This document shows, piece after piece, positions 47,101 to 59,210 of a DNA stretch of 64,000 nt. A program made the translations under genes and the position numbers. Positions within the stretch are counted from its first letter, which is position 1, and the number at the start of each line of letters is the position of its first letter. Origin of the DNA: Parelaphostrongylus tenuis (Eukaryota > Nematoda > Chromadorea > Rhabditida > Metastrongylidae); the NCBI GenBank assembly GCA_019055375.1, contig JAHQIW010007345.1, positions 1 through 64,000 of the forward strand. Direction: 5' to 3'. Under the pieces are notes generated by a model. It was not told the DNA's origin. It saw only the letters and a program-made list of their open reading frames with translations, and did no database searches.

Positions 47101-50100
47101 GAGGATATATAGCTCAATTCTATACACACGCGCATCAGTTTAACAGTCCAGCTCCTCATCAATCTATTTATTGCATCTATTGTATATTTTATTGCTTGTT
47201 CAGGGTCACCAATGAATGCTCACGAGCAAAATCAGTATGCTTAAAACTTATGCAGAATACCGTATATAAGTAAGGTTTCAACACATGTCCTCTATAATAT
47301 AGATGTTTTTCTTCTAGAGTATAGAAATTTCCACAGTATATATCCTGCATTTAGGGCAAAAACGTTTGCCGGTCACGAACAGGTGAAAACGACAAATCAG
47401 ATAGTTTTAAGGAACGAAAAGCCAGAAGTGAGTTTTCTGATGAGTACTATCCACGCGATAGATGTTAAGAAAAAGAACGCTGTTCATTCATCCTTCCTTA
47501 AATTTCTTCTATAATTGCGCAGTTACTCTAACAGGTTGAATAGGATGTGGTTTCATGATGAATAATTCATTTCTAACTTTGTGATATTTTTGGATTTCCT
47601 ACGAAATCTTTGGAAAAGAAATGAAAGCAATTGTCTAAGAAAATGCGTTGGCACTTTTTTGTAGAGCATAGGACTATTATTAAACAGGCATTATGCTTGA
47701 CCATTTTTGAACTTGTAAAAAAACTATATTGAAAACTTTGTAGGACTTTTTTGGCAACTTATCTACCTAAGCTTACCTAGAATTCCATTTTCATCCATAA
47801 TTTTTTAAATTGGAGGTAGCGCAGTGGTGATGATGCCGTTTATGACGGACAAAACGCTGTCCCTTCTACCTCTCTTCATCAAGCTCACCAATCCTCTCAT
47901 TCTTTCGAGATCAAGAAAATTTTTGCTGGGCTTTTCTATATAATCACCTTGCCTTAATCCGAAAGAGCTGGGTGTGTTTGTGGCAATAGAAAGCGCTCTA
48001 GCCAAGACTGTCTCAGGATTCCAAAGAGAATCGACTTTTTTAGTGTTCAACTAAATGCATGAATATGACAGCATTCTCGATTACAAACCGGACATTGCGC
48101 AAGTCTAAAGATCTTGCGCAAATGTATGCTAGAAAACAAATCGAGATAGATAATCACTTGAATCCGCCCGGTGTGCGACTAGAGCCGCGTAGAATGAATT
48201 TCGAGCTTTTATTCGCAGCACTGGTACACAATTTAGTCTTTCAGATTCCAGCGAATAGCGTTTCGAACTTGCTAGCGGATAGAATGGTTGTGCCGTCACT
48301 TCCGCCACGGTTAGGCAAGTGTAAAATCATCTCTATCAACTATACCATAGATTTGGAGGTGAGACTATGGTTGTTCATTTCTAAAATTTTGCTCAACATC
48401 AATCGAATAATTCACTATTTTTTTGATGAGCAGGCACGAGGTGTCTAAGGGCAGTATTTGCCCCATAAAATATTGGCGTTTTTCAGCGGATTGCTTTCTT
48501 CAGAGCCTGAAAAGTTAAATTAGCACTCAATCCGCTCAATCAAGCACTTTTATGATGTTAGTGAAACTTAGTATATAGTCATCGGTCGCCTATTGGACAC
48601 TTTTTTTCAAGCACTTTCAGCTCTGAATCAGTCCTTGCAAACATTCAACATCGGACGAGAGTTGAAGCCGCGTTTCACCCACACCGGGAGTGCGTGTTCC
48701 ACTAAACCACCAATGCCACCGCTCGGCTACCACGCTTTCTTCGAATTATCCTTCTGCAGCTTTCATCATATAACCTTAAACGGGTTGCGCTAGGTATTTA
48801 CATGGCTGATTCAGTCCTACGCACGGTATTACTCTTCCTAAATCTTTCTTTTAGTTATTCATCCTAAACCAGCCTCTCAGATTTTTACATGGATCAGAAA
48901 TGTGCCTGGCTCATTTCAAAGTCAGACCGAAGTAGAGCACAAGTCATCATGACCATAAACACTCCTCCTTGCGACTCATTCTTGAATTTTTGAGATTTAT
49001 CCAAAAGCCTCAGGTCTTCTACACGTAGTTTTTTCAGTTCCTGTGACAGCATAGCGGTTTTTAATGTGAAATCTTCTCCGCTACGTCTTTGTGTTCTATG
49101 CGTACCTAGTGGAAAAATCTTACTTGGATCTGTTTTTGTTTTAAGCTTTCATTAGGTGCTCTCTTATACAGAGCTCTTCTCCGCATGCTTGACAAGGATT
49201 AGGTATGCCAAGCCCAAACTGATGCAATTCCCACTTCAATCGCTACCGTAAATTGTGCAAATCTGCGTTTTGCATAATGGTCATACAGACGGCTGAGAAC
49301 TAGCAGGCATTTCAGCGCGCTCTGTGACATTCCGCTCACTGCTACAGTCCACCATCGCAACCCATCCTTTTTAACCAGCTTCTTATAGCTAAGCTTATTT
49401 CGTTACGTATTCGAGGCAGTTTGAACAGTACTTTAAATAAATTCATTGTTTTGGAGGCGTCGTTTTCTCTCTAAATGTAACCTGAGAACACACAGCCACT
49501 AGATATATCCATTTTCTAAGTCAAGTTTAGGTTGTTCCCTTTCTGCACTCTTTCTATGCATCACGTTTTTTACAAACAAGCTATCTGTTTGTGAAGGAAG
49601 AAGGTTGGGAGAGATATAATGAACCAGTATGCTTTCATCAGTTTTCTTTTGATACCCTTTGTTTTGTAGGGGCTTTCGGATGGATTTGTTTAACATTTAA
49701 GTAGCGCGCGACTGGTCCCCAATAAGAACTGGAGAGCGAAAAACGAAGCAGTTTGAGATGAGCTTTTATCTGTGGACGAAAATAAGTGCTTCACGTTTGT
49801 CCTGCTGAGATTATAAAAGTGTTCAACTGAGTAGATTCCTACAATGTATTGTAAATCGACTTTCTTCAGCCGCGGCATAGCCAATCATTCATATTTTCTT
49901 CGTTGATTAAGCGTGTAGCCCAGGATTCTGATGAAAAAATTCATTCGGCTTGAGTTTCGACTCGTTTCATCTTCTTCAGGGCCAATGATTCGACCCAGCT
50001 GTCCAGTGTCGATCCAAATCTTCACCTTCGTTGCGTTCGAGTCAAACCTTCTTTTATCTCATGTTAACCTTCTATGCTATTATATTATCTTGTTCTGTGC

Positions 50101-53100
50101 CAGGCGTTCATCTGTCAACTTCTGCTATACAAATTGCCCAAAACTAACATACCATCAGTGTATGATTAGCTAATTAATATGTGTTTTATCTTGTATACAA
50201 GAAGTTTTCCGAGCAAGATATTAAAGCAGTGCTGCTCATATGGTTCGTTTCGAACGAAACGAAGGTGAAGACCCACAACGAGAGCGCACGAACTGGTCGA
50301 CTCGGATCATCAGCTCTAAAAAAGACGGAACGCGCCGAAACGTTAACCAGAAAATTTTTTATCAACATTGTTGTGCTCGAGGCTTAGTTAGTAAAGAAAA
50401 CATGAGTAGAGTGCATATCAACTGAATTTTTGTAGGCTCTGATAAAGGCGAATGCGCTAAATTGCTGGTCAATAGTGGTAAATGAATCTCGTTGCCAGCT
50501 TCCTGTCTGCTCATCAAGGAAACAATGAAATAGTTCGAAATCTTTCCTCTCATCTTCTCCTTCACCTAATTCACTTTTCCTTCGCAACAATGAGGATGAC
50601 TAGGTTTTGCTTCTCGAATCTATTCCATCAAATGGAGAGCTTGTAACGTTTTTGAAGAGTTGAGCTTTCCTACGTGGCTCCATTCAGACTTTATCACGTA
50701 TGTTGTTAAAATTTCTGCCAAACATGGTGAATGGTTGCACGCAGGATATTTAATGTATGTGTTTTGAGTGTGCCGCTCTCCTTCACGTTCGGTCCTTCTT
50801 CCATGAACTCCGGTCTGTGTGTTCCTTAAAAAACCCAAAACATCTCATCTTGTTGCCATTGTCAAACTAGCTCATACTTTTGGAAAGTTCTCTTGAAAGA
50901 GCTGAAATTCTTTTGATGAAATGCCCACATATGATGGATCTCTAGTACCTAGCAGCTGAAGGAGCTTCGCAATTCAGTCTGGGTTAGCCGCTAATTGGAT
51001 CTTTGACCCCGCGTTCCACGCCGTTGGATATGAACAGATTGGTATAATGGTTGTTTGAGAGGTCATCAACACTGGTATGATGGAAAAGTAGGCTACACAA
51101 GGACATGCCCAACTCACATTCAGTTACCTCTAACTATTCTCAAAGAAGTCGAATGTGGGCGAATCTTTTAGGGTCGATCAATGCTGAACGCTCTATTCTT
51201 CAAGCTGTAATGAATTAGTTTCGCTTCTCTTCAGGTTGATCAGAATAAACTCGTTTCCTGCGATATAGTAATTGGAACAATACCTCTATTGAGCGAATTG
51301 CTGATCCACACTAAAGCACGAAATGGCAAGGACAGCCTAAACTCGAAAAAAGATTTATCGACTGTCGAAAACTGCGTGCAGGTGATTCTCATCTCTTATT
51401 CTTATATATTTTGGTTAATGTACACTTCAGTTGAATAGAAATGAAAACTCTAGACAAACCAAAGTGAACAATGATTGCGCAAAGTATCTCGATAGGACTC
51501 TTCAAAAGACTGCGAATATTTTGCCTGAAACTGTGGAATAGAGCTACATTACAGAAAAGAAAAATGATGAGGAAAACCTAAAGTTCATCCGAAAGCGGAA
51601 GAATGCTTCTCAACTCCAACACCATTTTCGTTGAGGAAACTAGATGTTATGTAAAGTGAAAGCAGGAGCCAAGCAATAGCAAATATTCGAGAAGAAGAAG
51701 CGGGCAGGATCCATTTTATCCATTTTAAAAACCTGTTCTCTTCGCTTTAATTGTTTGTTCCTCTGATTTCGATAGAACATGGGAATCCGGAGTGTCTCTC
51801 AGCCCTCTAAGCTTCAGAACGAAGACCATAGAAAAATTCTGTAAAGTGTCCATGGCATGCTCATCAATGCTTTTGATGATGGCTTGTGCAGTCGAGCGCG
51901 ATTATGCGATGCTCCACATAATCGATGATCTTTTTAGTTGATAAGATTTCCTTGAACATGATCTTAGAAAAATCACCCAAAAGTGAATGGAATCATGTGC
52001 AAAAATCTCATATCAGTACAATCAGATGTAAAGAAGCATTTTATGCTATGTGTTTTTTTAGTTGACGATCACGGACGAGTCCGGTGAAACCATTTTCGGT
52101 GAGCAGTTGAGTAGTGAAATGGATGCTTTGATGAGTAGCCGGAAGCGTGTCCGTATGCCAAGCTCGATTCTCTCTGAACTTTATCCCACTATGCCCAGCC
52201 CTTATTACAGGTGATCATTACAAGATGATCATTTGATTTATTGAAGATCCATTACCTGCTGAGATTTGTCTTCATGAAGCATTTTTCCTCACATTTCTTC
52301 AAAACAAAATGAACTTCTAAATATTCTGTTGATTTTCCATTAACCTGGCAGCAAACCAAAAAAGGAGAAAAGTCTACTGTCTGTTATAGCATTTCAATTA
52401 TCATAATAGTAATGCATAACTGTCGCAAGTAGATGATTCATTGCTTGTTCACCGACTTACGCAGATTTTGACATTTTGATTCGGAAGTATAGATGAGTGT
52501 GAGCCAGTAACAGCAGTCGTCACTATGCAAGAAGAAACGTGTTCACAGAGTGGCTGGTCTACCTTCGCTCTATTCAGATTAGTGAGCCAATATAATCTTA
52601 CAAAAAATGAGCTCTATCACATAAAATCTCACACCTGCTATCGTAGCTTGATGTCAAAGTCTGTGTCGAATGTTTTCTGTCAAATGTGTCGAAAATTTGA
52701 GGTCGAAACCAGGACAGTGGATTTACTCCATTTCACCACTTGTTAGCACTTACGACAGCAGGTGGTCAAGACGTTAAACACAACAGACATTGTTATATGA
52801 AAATCGAGAAAACTTATTTTGATTAGTTGAAGCGAGGTTGGTAAATTAATCGTAGTAAATCGGCTGACGTTTCGGCGATCCTCCTTCTTCAAGGCCTGGG
52901 CGTATGTAGTAGTAGACTTAGTAGTAGAGTATTAGTAGTACTAGACTAATAGTAGTAGACTAATGCTACATACGCCCAGGCTCTGAAGAAGGCGAGTCGC
53001 CGAAACGTCAGCCGAACTTCTACGACTAATTTACCAACCTCGCTCCAGCTAATCAAGAGAAGTTTTTTCGATTTTCATAAAACAATTAATTATGCCGAGC

Positions 53101-55460
53101 TTTATAGAAAGTCGAACTTTTGAATTGTCACAACAGACATTGAAGCACACCACACTGAAGCACTGTATAAGGAATTCAGAAGGAAAGATGGCCCAGCCAG
53201 TTTTGCAATGTCCTTTGGTGGGCTCGCACTACTCTGAAGGCGAGCTCTCAAATTTTCTTTATGAAAATGAGGGCTATAAATACAATAAGATACTTTTGTA
53301 TCAAATTCTGCACAATGCACACTTCTAGCAACCGTTAATACGAACTCGATAAGCTGTGACATGCGGGTAGTGGCTGAGTGCCATATTCGGTCTAAGTTTT
53401 CCATCTTTTTTTTTAAACTTCATGTTGTAGATTGAAAAACCTCCTTAGTGTAGACCAAACAATTTCGCGTTTTGCTGTGAGCCCGAGTAACATAATTTTT
53501 GTATTGTTATTGTACCATTCACTACGAAAATTTCTGCTATCATTTTAATTCCTGCTAACTTCTCCAACACATTAACAATGTATAATGCAAGCGAGAAAAT
53601 ACTCGGCAGCACTGAGAAGCTTTGAGGGACCGACTCACGGTGGATTAAATATGTTGCACTTTTCATAACTTCGTGTTAGCACAAACCCCGAAATTCTTAA
53701 CAAAAGCGGTTTCTAGTTTAGCGCTAACCAATTATTGTTAAATTTAGTCACAAGAAGGAGAATTTCACTAGACCGAGCACATATGAAAGGTTGTTATCTT
53801 CTTGTGTAGTCTGTTTTCACTTATCCTATGGCAGGAGCAATTCTTAATTTATTAGCATATTCCTAACTGGAGAAGAGGTCTACTGTGAAGTCTTGATTAG
53901 AACACAGGAAATGGGTAGTCAGAGGATCCTGCGTTGTACATTGGTCAGTGGCTGTTTGATCTCACGCATGAGACCCACCAAGTGTGCCGTCCTTCCGAAA
54001 GTGCGAAACTGGTGTCAGACTTAGTGGAGGAACAGGCACCGATTTTATCCACTAATAGCCTATATGAGTGGTCGTATAGATACGCATTCAATCAGCTCAG
54101 CGCTTTCATGGAGTCAAAACGATAGCAATTCTTCTAGGCTTTTGACGCGTTATTCTACATCCTTTTTAAAATCTGAATCTAGCTTGCTGCATCATGTTTG
54201 AAGTTTCGAGTGTTTGCAAGTTTTTTAACCATCCCGAAAACCTTCCTGAGTCGTAAAACGGAAAACTTTATTCCAAGTCAGAACAGCGCTGGTGACCGCC
54301 TGTGTTGAAGGCGAAAAACACAGGTCTTACAGGATCTATGAATAACAACGCTCTGCCAGTTGTAGCGGGTCGGTGCAGACAGAAGTGCGTAGGCTCTGCA
54401 GTCACATTTGGAGCTATATATGACATCACTAACCTCTTGAATGACGGCGCAAGTCGGCAAAACGGATGAAAAGCTGGACTAGAATGACATGTGAATACGG
54501 TTTACTCAACTTCTAGAAAGTAAAGCGTCAGCTATGTAAAAGCTTTTCGAGATGGTCACCACAAGAAAACTTGAAATCTTGCAAATCACGTGGTTGTTTT
54601 TGACGTCGACTTTGTATTTTGAGGCAGATTGTAGCAAATCCCAAGAGCGACTGTCTATTAACCTCGGATGCTTCGAGAATTTTTTTTCTTTCTTCTTAAG
54701 CGAAGCACGAGGTGTTGAATCCAAACTTTATTCACACAATCAAACAGCTAGCGTTTCGGCACGTCGCCTTCGTCAGAGCCTGGAAAGGTCAAAGTTGTGA
54801 CCTTTGTGAAGCCGACTCGCCGAAACGTTAGCGCTTTCACTGTGTAAGTAAAGTTTGATTTGACACCTCGTGCCCCGTTTAAGAAGAAAGAAAAAAAGCA
54901 GATGGTAGCGCAACATCGAAAACATCCCACCATCGTTGTGAAACGCAAGTTTTTGAGTAGGAAAAGTAGGAGAAGCCGATAATCCTTCAATGGTTCCTTA
55001 ATACTTTAGAGTAAACATCTTGTAGATCTACTGTAATAACACGAATCAGCTAATATCCGTTTAATCTCTTGTCAGATCTTAAATTATAAGTGGAAGAAGT
55101 GGAAAGACCTAGAGATCGGGTCAACTCTGGTAAAATACGTGAATTTAATGAGGAAAAAGAGAGTAAAAAGCAAGATATTGATCCATAATGAATTCTATTA
55201 CTTCCAGTATTTTCGTTTTGCCTCAGTTATTTCTTGATACATTATTTTACTACGTATATTTTTACACCTTTATCTGTTTACGTGGCACCTACAATAAAAT
55301 CTTTTGGTTTTCAACCAAAGTTTCCGAAGGGAATGATTTTGTTAAAGCTTCAAATTATAGGGAGTCATTCTACGGTCCAGTCGACATTTCTGATGAAAAG
55401 GAAAGTGCTCAATACGGTGAGAAGATGTTCACACCGAAATATCCCTTCTACACTGAATAA
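41189..55460 (+). CDS. Arrestin-domain-containing protein, 12 exons, 420 aa
   Basis: Joined exons: 41189-41269, 41604-41694, 41858-41961, 44444-44554, 46355-46444, 46581-46717, 47204-47269, 47355-47427, 48245-48358, 51235-51381, 52062-52210, 55361-55460. They total 1263 nt (420 codons plus TAA) and every junction keeps frame. The protein starts MGRLHRFDIVLNN and has an arrestin N lobe (about residues 5-155, with LLELKGRARTYW and GEFGYIRYTCKA) and an arrestin C lobe (about 165-320, with ITGELNLEKTGFTAGE, VPSLPPRLGKCKII and IVIGTIPLL). It ends MFTPKYPFYTE. Family members are cytosolic adaptors linking membrane cargo to trafficking or ubiquitination; that role is inferred here. I see no PPxY motif, so canonical NEDD4-type WW binding is not evident. 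All introns start GT and end AG. Intron 1's acceptor (ATTAAG) is weak; the others are normal pyrimidine or TTAG/CAG types. Introns 3, 4, 9 and 11 are 1.8-3.2 kb and hold repeats. A species-specific number in the arrd series cannot be assigned. Confidence 0.93.
42780..43690 (-). mobile_element. RTE-clade LINE reverse-transcriptase remnant in intron 3
   Basis: On the - strand one reads ALFTKIILLRI, then VLPLFDCGRSFDTFRTNAIS (the first catalytic Asp block, about 43497-43555), then NLRFADDIV with the FADD catalytic box at 43215-43226, and later ADTANTSKKF near 42850. Stops and frameshifts interrupt it. It lies antisense within intron 3 of the arrestin gene. The 3' end fades near 42780. Confidence 0.75.
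43740..44165 (-). mobile_element. RTE-clade LINE C-terminal remnant in intron 3
   Basis: The - strand frame 44104-43643 reads TKIRWAEYMMRFNDNQLTRA, VTDWIPRDIKRSTGR and APTRWSDFFKKGIEER, the usual C-terminal block of hookworm-type RTE elements, preceded to about 44165 by a weaker related stretch. On the - strand this block precedes the reverse-transcriptase block at 43690-42780, the reverse of the order in an intact element. The two are therefore separate or rearranged insertions. Confidence 0.75.
47027..47170. repeat. Near-perfect spacerless palindrome in intron 6
   Basis: Two arms of about 72 bp meet between 47098 and 47099 with no spacer (centre CCTCATATGAGG). A few differences lie in the outer halves. 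In the pre-mRNA it would form one long hairpin within the 486-nt intron 6. Confidence 0.8.
48660..48722 (-). repeat. tRNA-like SINE head, family B
   Basis: On the - strand GGCATTGGTGGTTTAGTGG and GTGGGTGAAACGCGGCTTC follow the order of the 4545-4616 sequence, with a broken B box. It lies in intron 9 of the arrestin gene. Confidence 0.5.
51172..51207 (+). repeat. SINE family A tail fragment in intron 9
   Basis: GGGTCGATCAATGCTGAACGC matches the family A tail. A possible A-box-like TGGTATAATGG lies upstream at about 51039, so a longer, decayed copy is possible. Confidence 0.4.
52789..53084. mobile_element. Inverted-repeat element family 3 with hammerhead-like arms, intron 11
   Basis: Arms of about 115 bp (52789-52910 and 52967-53084) begin with TGAAAATCGA-type ends and include CTGAAGAAGGCG and CGCCGAAACGTCAGC. 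The spacer 52911-52965 is a TAG/TAGTAG-rich stretch. It lies inside intron 11 of the arrestin gene. Confidence 0.7.
53890..54130 (+). repeat. Possible decayed SINE family A copy in intron 11
   Basis: A weak block order resembling family A is present: GTCAGTGGCTG-like head, GTCAGACTTAGTGGAGGAAC and GATACGCATTCAATCAGCTC. The 63-codon open frame here follows the repeat and is not called a gene. Confidence 0.3.
54680..54898. mobile_element. Inverted-repeat element family 3 copy, intron 11
   Basis: Arms of about 100-115 bp (54680-54795 and 54800-54898) with TTTCTTTCTTCTTAA ends flank almost no spacer. Each arm carries GCCGAAACG(C/T)TAGC. The left arm on the - strand reads CUGACGA, AGGCGACGUGCC, GAAAC, close to a hammerhead but with GC where GU should precede the cleavage base. 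Confidence 0.7.
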
Positions 55461-56063
55461 TTTGAAAGCCGCCAATCATTCACCTTCTCTGATGAGATCA
55501 TTTATGACTTAATGATTTTTCTCAAAGATTCTCTCATGTATTCTGTTTAAAATCTTGTCAACTCCATTTTATTGCTTAAATGTGCCTGACACTTGGCTAG
55601 GAATGGAAGTATCAATAGAATTTCGCTCGCTTTTTTTATTTTTCAATCCCAAAGAAAACAGATAGTTTATCTTTGTCATATCTCGTGTATAGCTCCAAGC
55701 ACCAACAGAAATTTGTGCTCCCATAGATTTTGTTAAACCATTACAGATAATAATGCCACGTTTTTCAAAAAGTTGTGATCAGTTTTCTTATCTATTTCGT
55801 GTTTAACACATTGGAAACGGTGTGGATAATATAGTGTCCATGGAACAGTAATTATATCATTTCAAAACCATCTATTAAACCCCTTTCAAGCATTTTTCTT
55901 AGTTTCTATACCAAAGGATGAAACGACGATCTCAATTAAATAGTACGGAGCTCTAGAACTGATTGATTATCAAGTTAATGTGATATTTAATGCATTACTC
56001 AGCCACTCTGTGGGTGATTGCTTTCTAATGTGTTAAGAACAAATTATACAGCCCAGAAATAAA
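55461..56063 (+). other. Probable 3' UTR and flank of the arrestin gene
   Basis: No canonical AATAAA lies close behind the TAA. ATTAAA variants occur near 55873 and 55936, and an AATAAA lies at 56058-56063. The cleavage site cannot be placed from sequence alone. No second gene is seen here. Confidence 0.3.
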
Positions 56064-56189
56064 CATAATAAGCGAAATGGTACAAATATGCACTATAACC
56101 AATAGATTGATGTGTAACATGGTGAACAATAATGTTCAAAAGAAACATTTCATGCTGGAAGAGTGGTGGTAGAGCAGGAGCGTCGGTAG

Positions 56190-56250
56190 TGAAACTGATT
56201 AGCACGCGTCCCGGAAAGGGTGAAATGCGCTTTCAATCCCCGTCTTGAGT
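56190..56250 (+). repeat. tRNA-like SINE head, family B
   Basis: TTAGCACGCGTCCCGG, AAAGGGTGAAATGCG and a decayed TTTCAATCCCCGTC match the anticodon and T arms of the 4545-4616 sequence. Confidence 0.5.
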
Positions 56251-57374
56251 CAACGTTTTCCATATCACTCAACGGATAAAGAAGCATCGCAGTTTCAGAC
56301 CTCAAAAAAGTGACAACTTCAAGAGAAGAATCGAAGATTAGAAGGTGGAAAAGTGTCCCAGTGACGCTAACATCACCCAAAATTCTAAGGAGCATCGCAC
56401 TAATTTGATAACACACGGTAACGAGGCTCATGATGGTTTTTGTTTTAGTGGTTGATTTGTTCCATTTCATGTTTCTTCAATACAAATAATTCTTTGGAGA
56501 AGTAATCAAGAAATGAAAGAATAGCCCACGGGTAATAGTTTCACAGCGACAAAACCTTTTTGACGAACCAATTTTTTGGGTGTTTTTTATCGCATGTGGC
56601 TATGGGCCCACATTATTTCCTCTATGTTGTTGGTAATAATGAATTCATACGTTTTATTCTAGTATCAGATCGTTTTTGAGCGCTCATATTCCAAATTTTT
56701 TCAATGCAGCCAATTCCGACATTTTTTATAACAGCATCGGTTTGCTATTCACTAGAATTGAGCTCTGTAGGAATGTAAATGGGCGTGGAGGAGTTATTCG
56801 TGCGAAATTTTCTTTTGAAGAAGATAGAGGTGGAAGTTTTTGTGCACGAACGCGGATCGTTAATTTGTTTCCACTCTCTAATTCAGGCAAACCCTTCACT
56901 TAGACAGTGGTAACAAATCAACACCAGACGTACTCGAAAATCAAAACATAAAGCTCTAATACCGTTTAGGCTGTAATGGTTTGCAGTTCGCTTGATTGGA
57001 TGGTAATGAGTAACAGGACAACTTTTTTTTCTGAAAGTAAGACATTTTCAGTCATTCTATTAGAACAGAAAAGCTCTTTCAGATGTTTGCCCAAGAATTT
57101 TCCCAATATTGAGTGTTCACCTAAGTGCAAAATTGTCACTTAGTTCAATACACCTCAGATATTAGCTTAGTCTTCATGATACTTGTAGAGCTCACATATG
57201 TGCGCTTTGTTGATCATTCACATCACGAACAGGATGTTCTGAACTCGTCGGCAGCCGTAATGGGCTCTTGAGCGACGTACTGGTCACAAACGAGATTTCG
57301 GCTCATTCATGATATTCGATAGGGGATTTGAAAGAGTTCCGATGTAAGCATCTCATTCGAATGCTCAAAAGTTC

Positions 57375-57755
57375 GCAGCTATCATAAGGGACGCACCATC
57401 CTAAAGAAGAAGATTCCCTAGTTTGCTTAGATGTTTTTGCAGAAGATTATTGAAGGACTGAGGCATTAAGGAATGAGGGATAGAGCTTCTGACGGTGAGC
57501 AATATTTGAGAGGAGCGTAACACATTCGACTTCATCAAGTATCGCTTGAGATGATTCAATGCGAATCTAGCCTTTACAATGACTCTCGGTGGTCTAACGT
57601 TGTATCACGTCAGTGCCGCCATCCTCTTAAACATGTCTCGTACCAATCTGCAGACCTTGAGAAAATGATAAGGTTGGCGAGTCTTGGGCACAATATCGAA
57701 CTACCGACCACGTTCATGTAGCAAAGCACTTCTAGCCACTGCACTACTCGCACAA
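57375..57755 (-). mobile_element. tRNA-derived SINE family A copy, degenerate
   Basis: The - strand head (CAGTGGCTAGAAGTGCT), the body with the AACATGTCTCGTACC complement and GGTGCGTCCCTTA near the tail follow family A order. An extra segment of roughly 100 bp interrupts the tail side. Confidence 0.55.
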
Positions 57756-58635
57756 GGTGGATGCAATTAAATTTATAGTTGGCTACATTTTGGCGTCCTA
57801 AACTTTGCAGGGAAAACGACCGTTTTCAATGGCAATGGCAGGTTCTCATGTTGTTGAAGTCAAACAAAACCCTCCACAAGTCGATTATGGCGAAAAGAAC
57901 TTATGCATCAACAAAAAATCTCTTAAATTCTCTGTTTGCTGATGAATTGTTATCTCTTTAGGGAGTAATAACATAGCAGGAACAATGCACACTGAACTTG
58001 AGGGAACGATATAGTGTTTGGATAACGCATAGACGAAGGAAAACCTATTCAATGATGTACACATGGTGTGGTAGCCATCATGTGCACACTAGACGTCTAA
58101 GACATTGTAAAGTGTGAAGAAAATCAAAAGGAAAAGGGAGAGCAACATGGGCCACTATTGAATCGATAATCAGTTCTTTCTCATACAGCAGTAATATGAG
58201 TTGAAATTACAACCGCTTAGAGCTAACCTGCACACATATATCTACCGAATTTGAGATGAATAGATCTCAAGGCCTACCATGTTTTCGAGATTTATGAGAT
58301 CCACTGCAAAATGTAGACTGGCCTGATATTTAATAAGAGGAACATGTTACAGACAGAGGAATAGGACTACAGAGCGATTTTCAAGAGAATCCAACCACCC
58401 TCTCAGTCATCATTTAGGTGATAGGCCAACGTACTGTCTGCTCATTTTGCAATGAAGATTGGAACGATCTCAGGATCACGGAATGAACTTTGCAATTTAT
58501 CACCTAAGAAATAGGCCATTATTAAGGAGAGGATTATGCAAAAAAATGGATGACGGGTATGCGGCACAGACTGTATCTGAAGAGGGCGCATTGGAGGATG
58601 AACACTAGCGAGTTTGGCACGCACCAAATGCAGAC

Positions 58636-58673
58636 GCTTATTTGTTTGATGTTTATCGCCGATAAACAAATAA
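58636..58673. other. Small hairpin
   Basis: CTTATTTGTTT and AAACAAATAAG pair over 11 bases around a loop that itself contains TTTATCGCCGATAAA. There is no tail of T residues or gene context to suggest a role. Confidence 0.5.
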
Positions 58674-58924
58674 GTCAGGTCAATGTTAGCCTTGTGAGCA
58701 AAGCCTTCAGGAACAGTTTTTGAAAAAAAAAAACAGATACAACCTGCCATTGCTTCCATTTACGCAGCAGATAAGTTCCGCAATAATTCGCTAGCCTCAG
58801 AAGGATTGTAAGCGTGTTTGCCCAAGACGAGGAATTTAACGAACAAATCCACGTGTATATTGCATGAAACATCTAGTTATTGGGGTCCACTATCAAAAAG
58901 TTAATACTCATGGTAAAATTTCAT

Positions 58925-59210
58925 TGACGTGTGTGGCGCAGTGGTTAGTGTTCTGTGTACACACGGTGTCCGACGATTCTCACCGCCCCACAGCTCAACA
59001 AGCCTTCCATCTCTTCGGTGTTGAGAAATTGTTATCAGACTTGTCCGGTAGGATAGCAGCATTGGCTAGATGAATCGACAGGCTTCCAGTAGCCATTGTA
59101 AACGCTAGACATGCATTAAATTACTCTAACGATGCTTGATTAATCGAGCATGGAACTCCTCTTAAGGATTAATCAACGCCAACAGCTTTTGTAGCCTTTA
59201 TTATAGTACC
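58925..59210 (+). mobile_element. tRNA-derived SINE family A copy
   Basis: The head GGCGCAGTGGTTAGTG, the body CAGACTTGTCCGGTAGGAT and the tail GGATTAATCAACGCC match the 63161-63472 copy in order, with more divergence. Confidence 0.7.

Noticed and set aside
47438..47460. CTGATGAG in intron 8 considered as another hammerhead
   Set aside because: No GAAAC within range and no stems.
48059..48448. 129-codon open frame overlapping arrestin exon 9, considered as a longer exon
   Set aside because: Homology to the arrestin C lobe begins only at 48245, directly after a TTTCAG acceptor, and ends at a GT donor at 48359.
52525..52746. 73-codon open frame downstream of arrestin exon 11, considered as the last exon
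   Set aside because: Joining it to exon 11 needs a poor acceptor (GGAAG) and gives no family-like tail. The exon at 55361-55460 joins in phase and ends with a typical aromatic tail.
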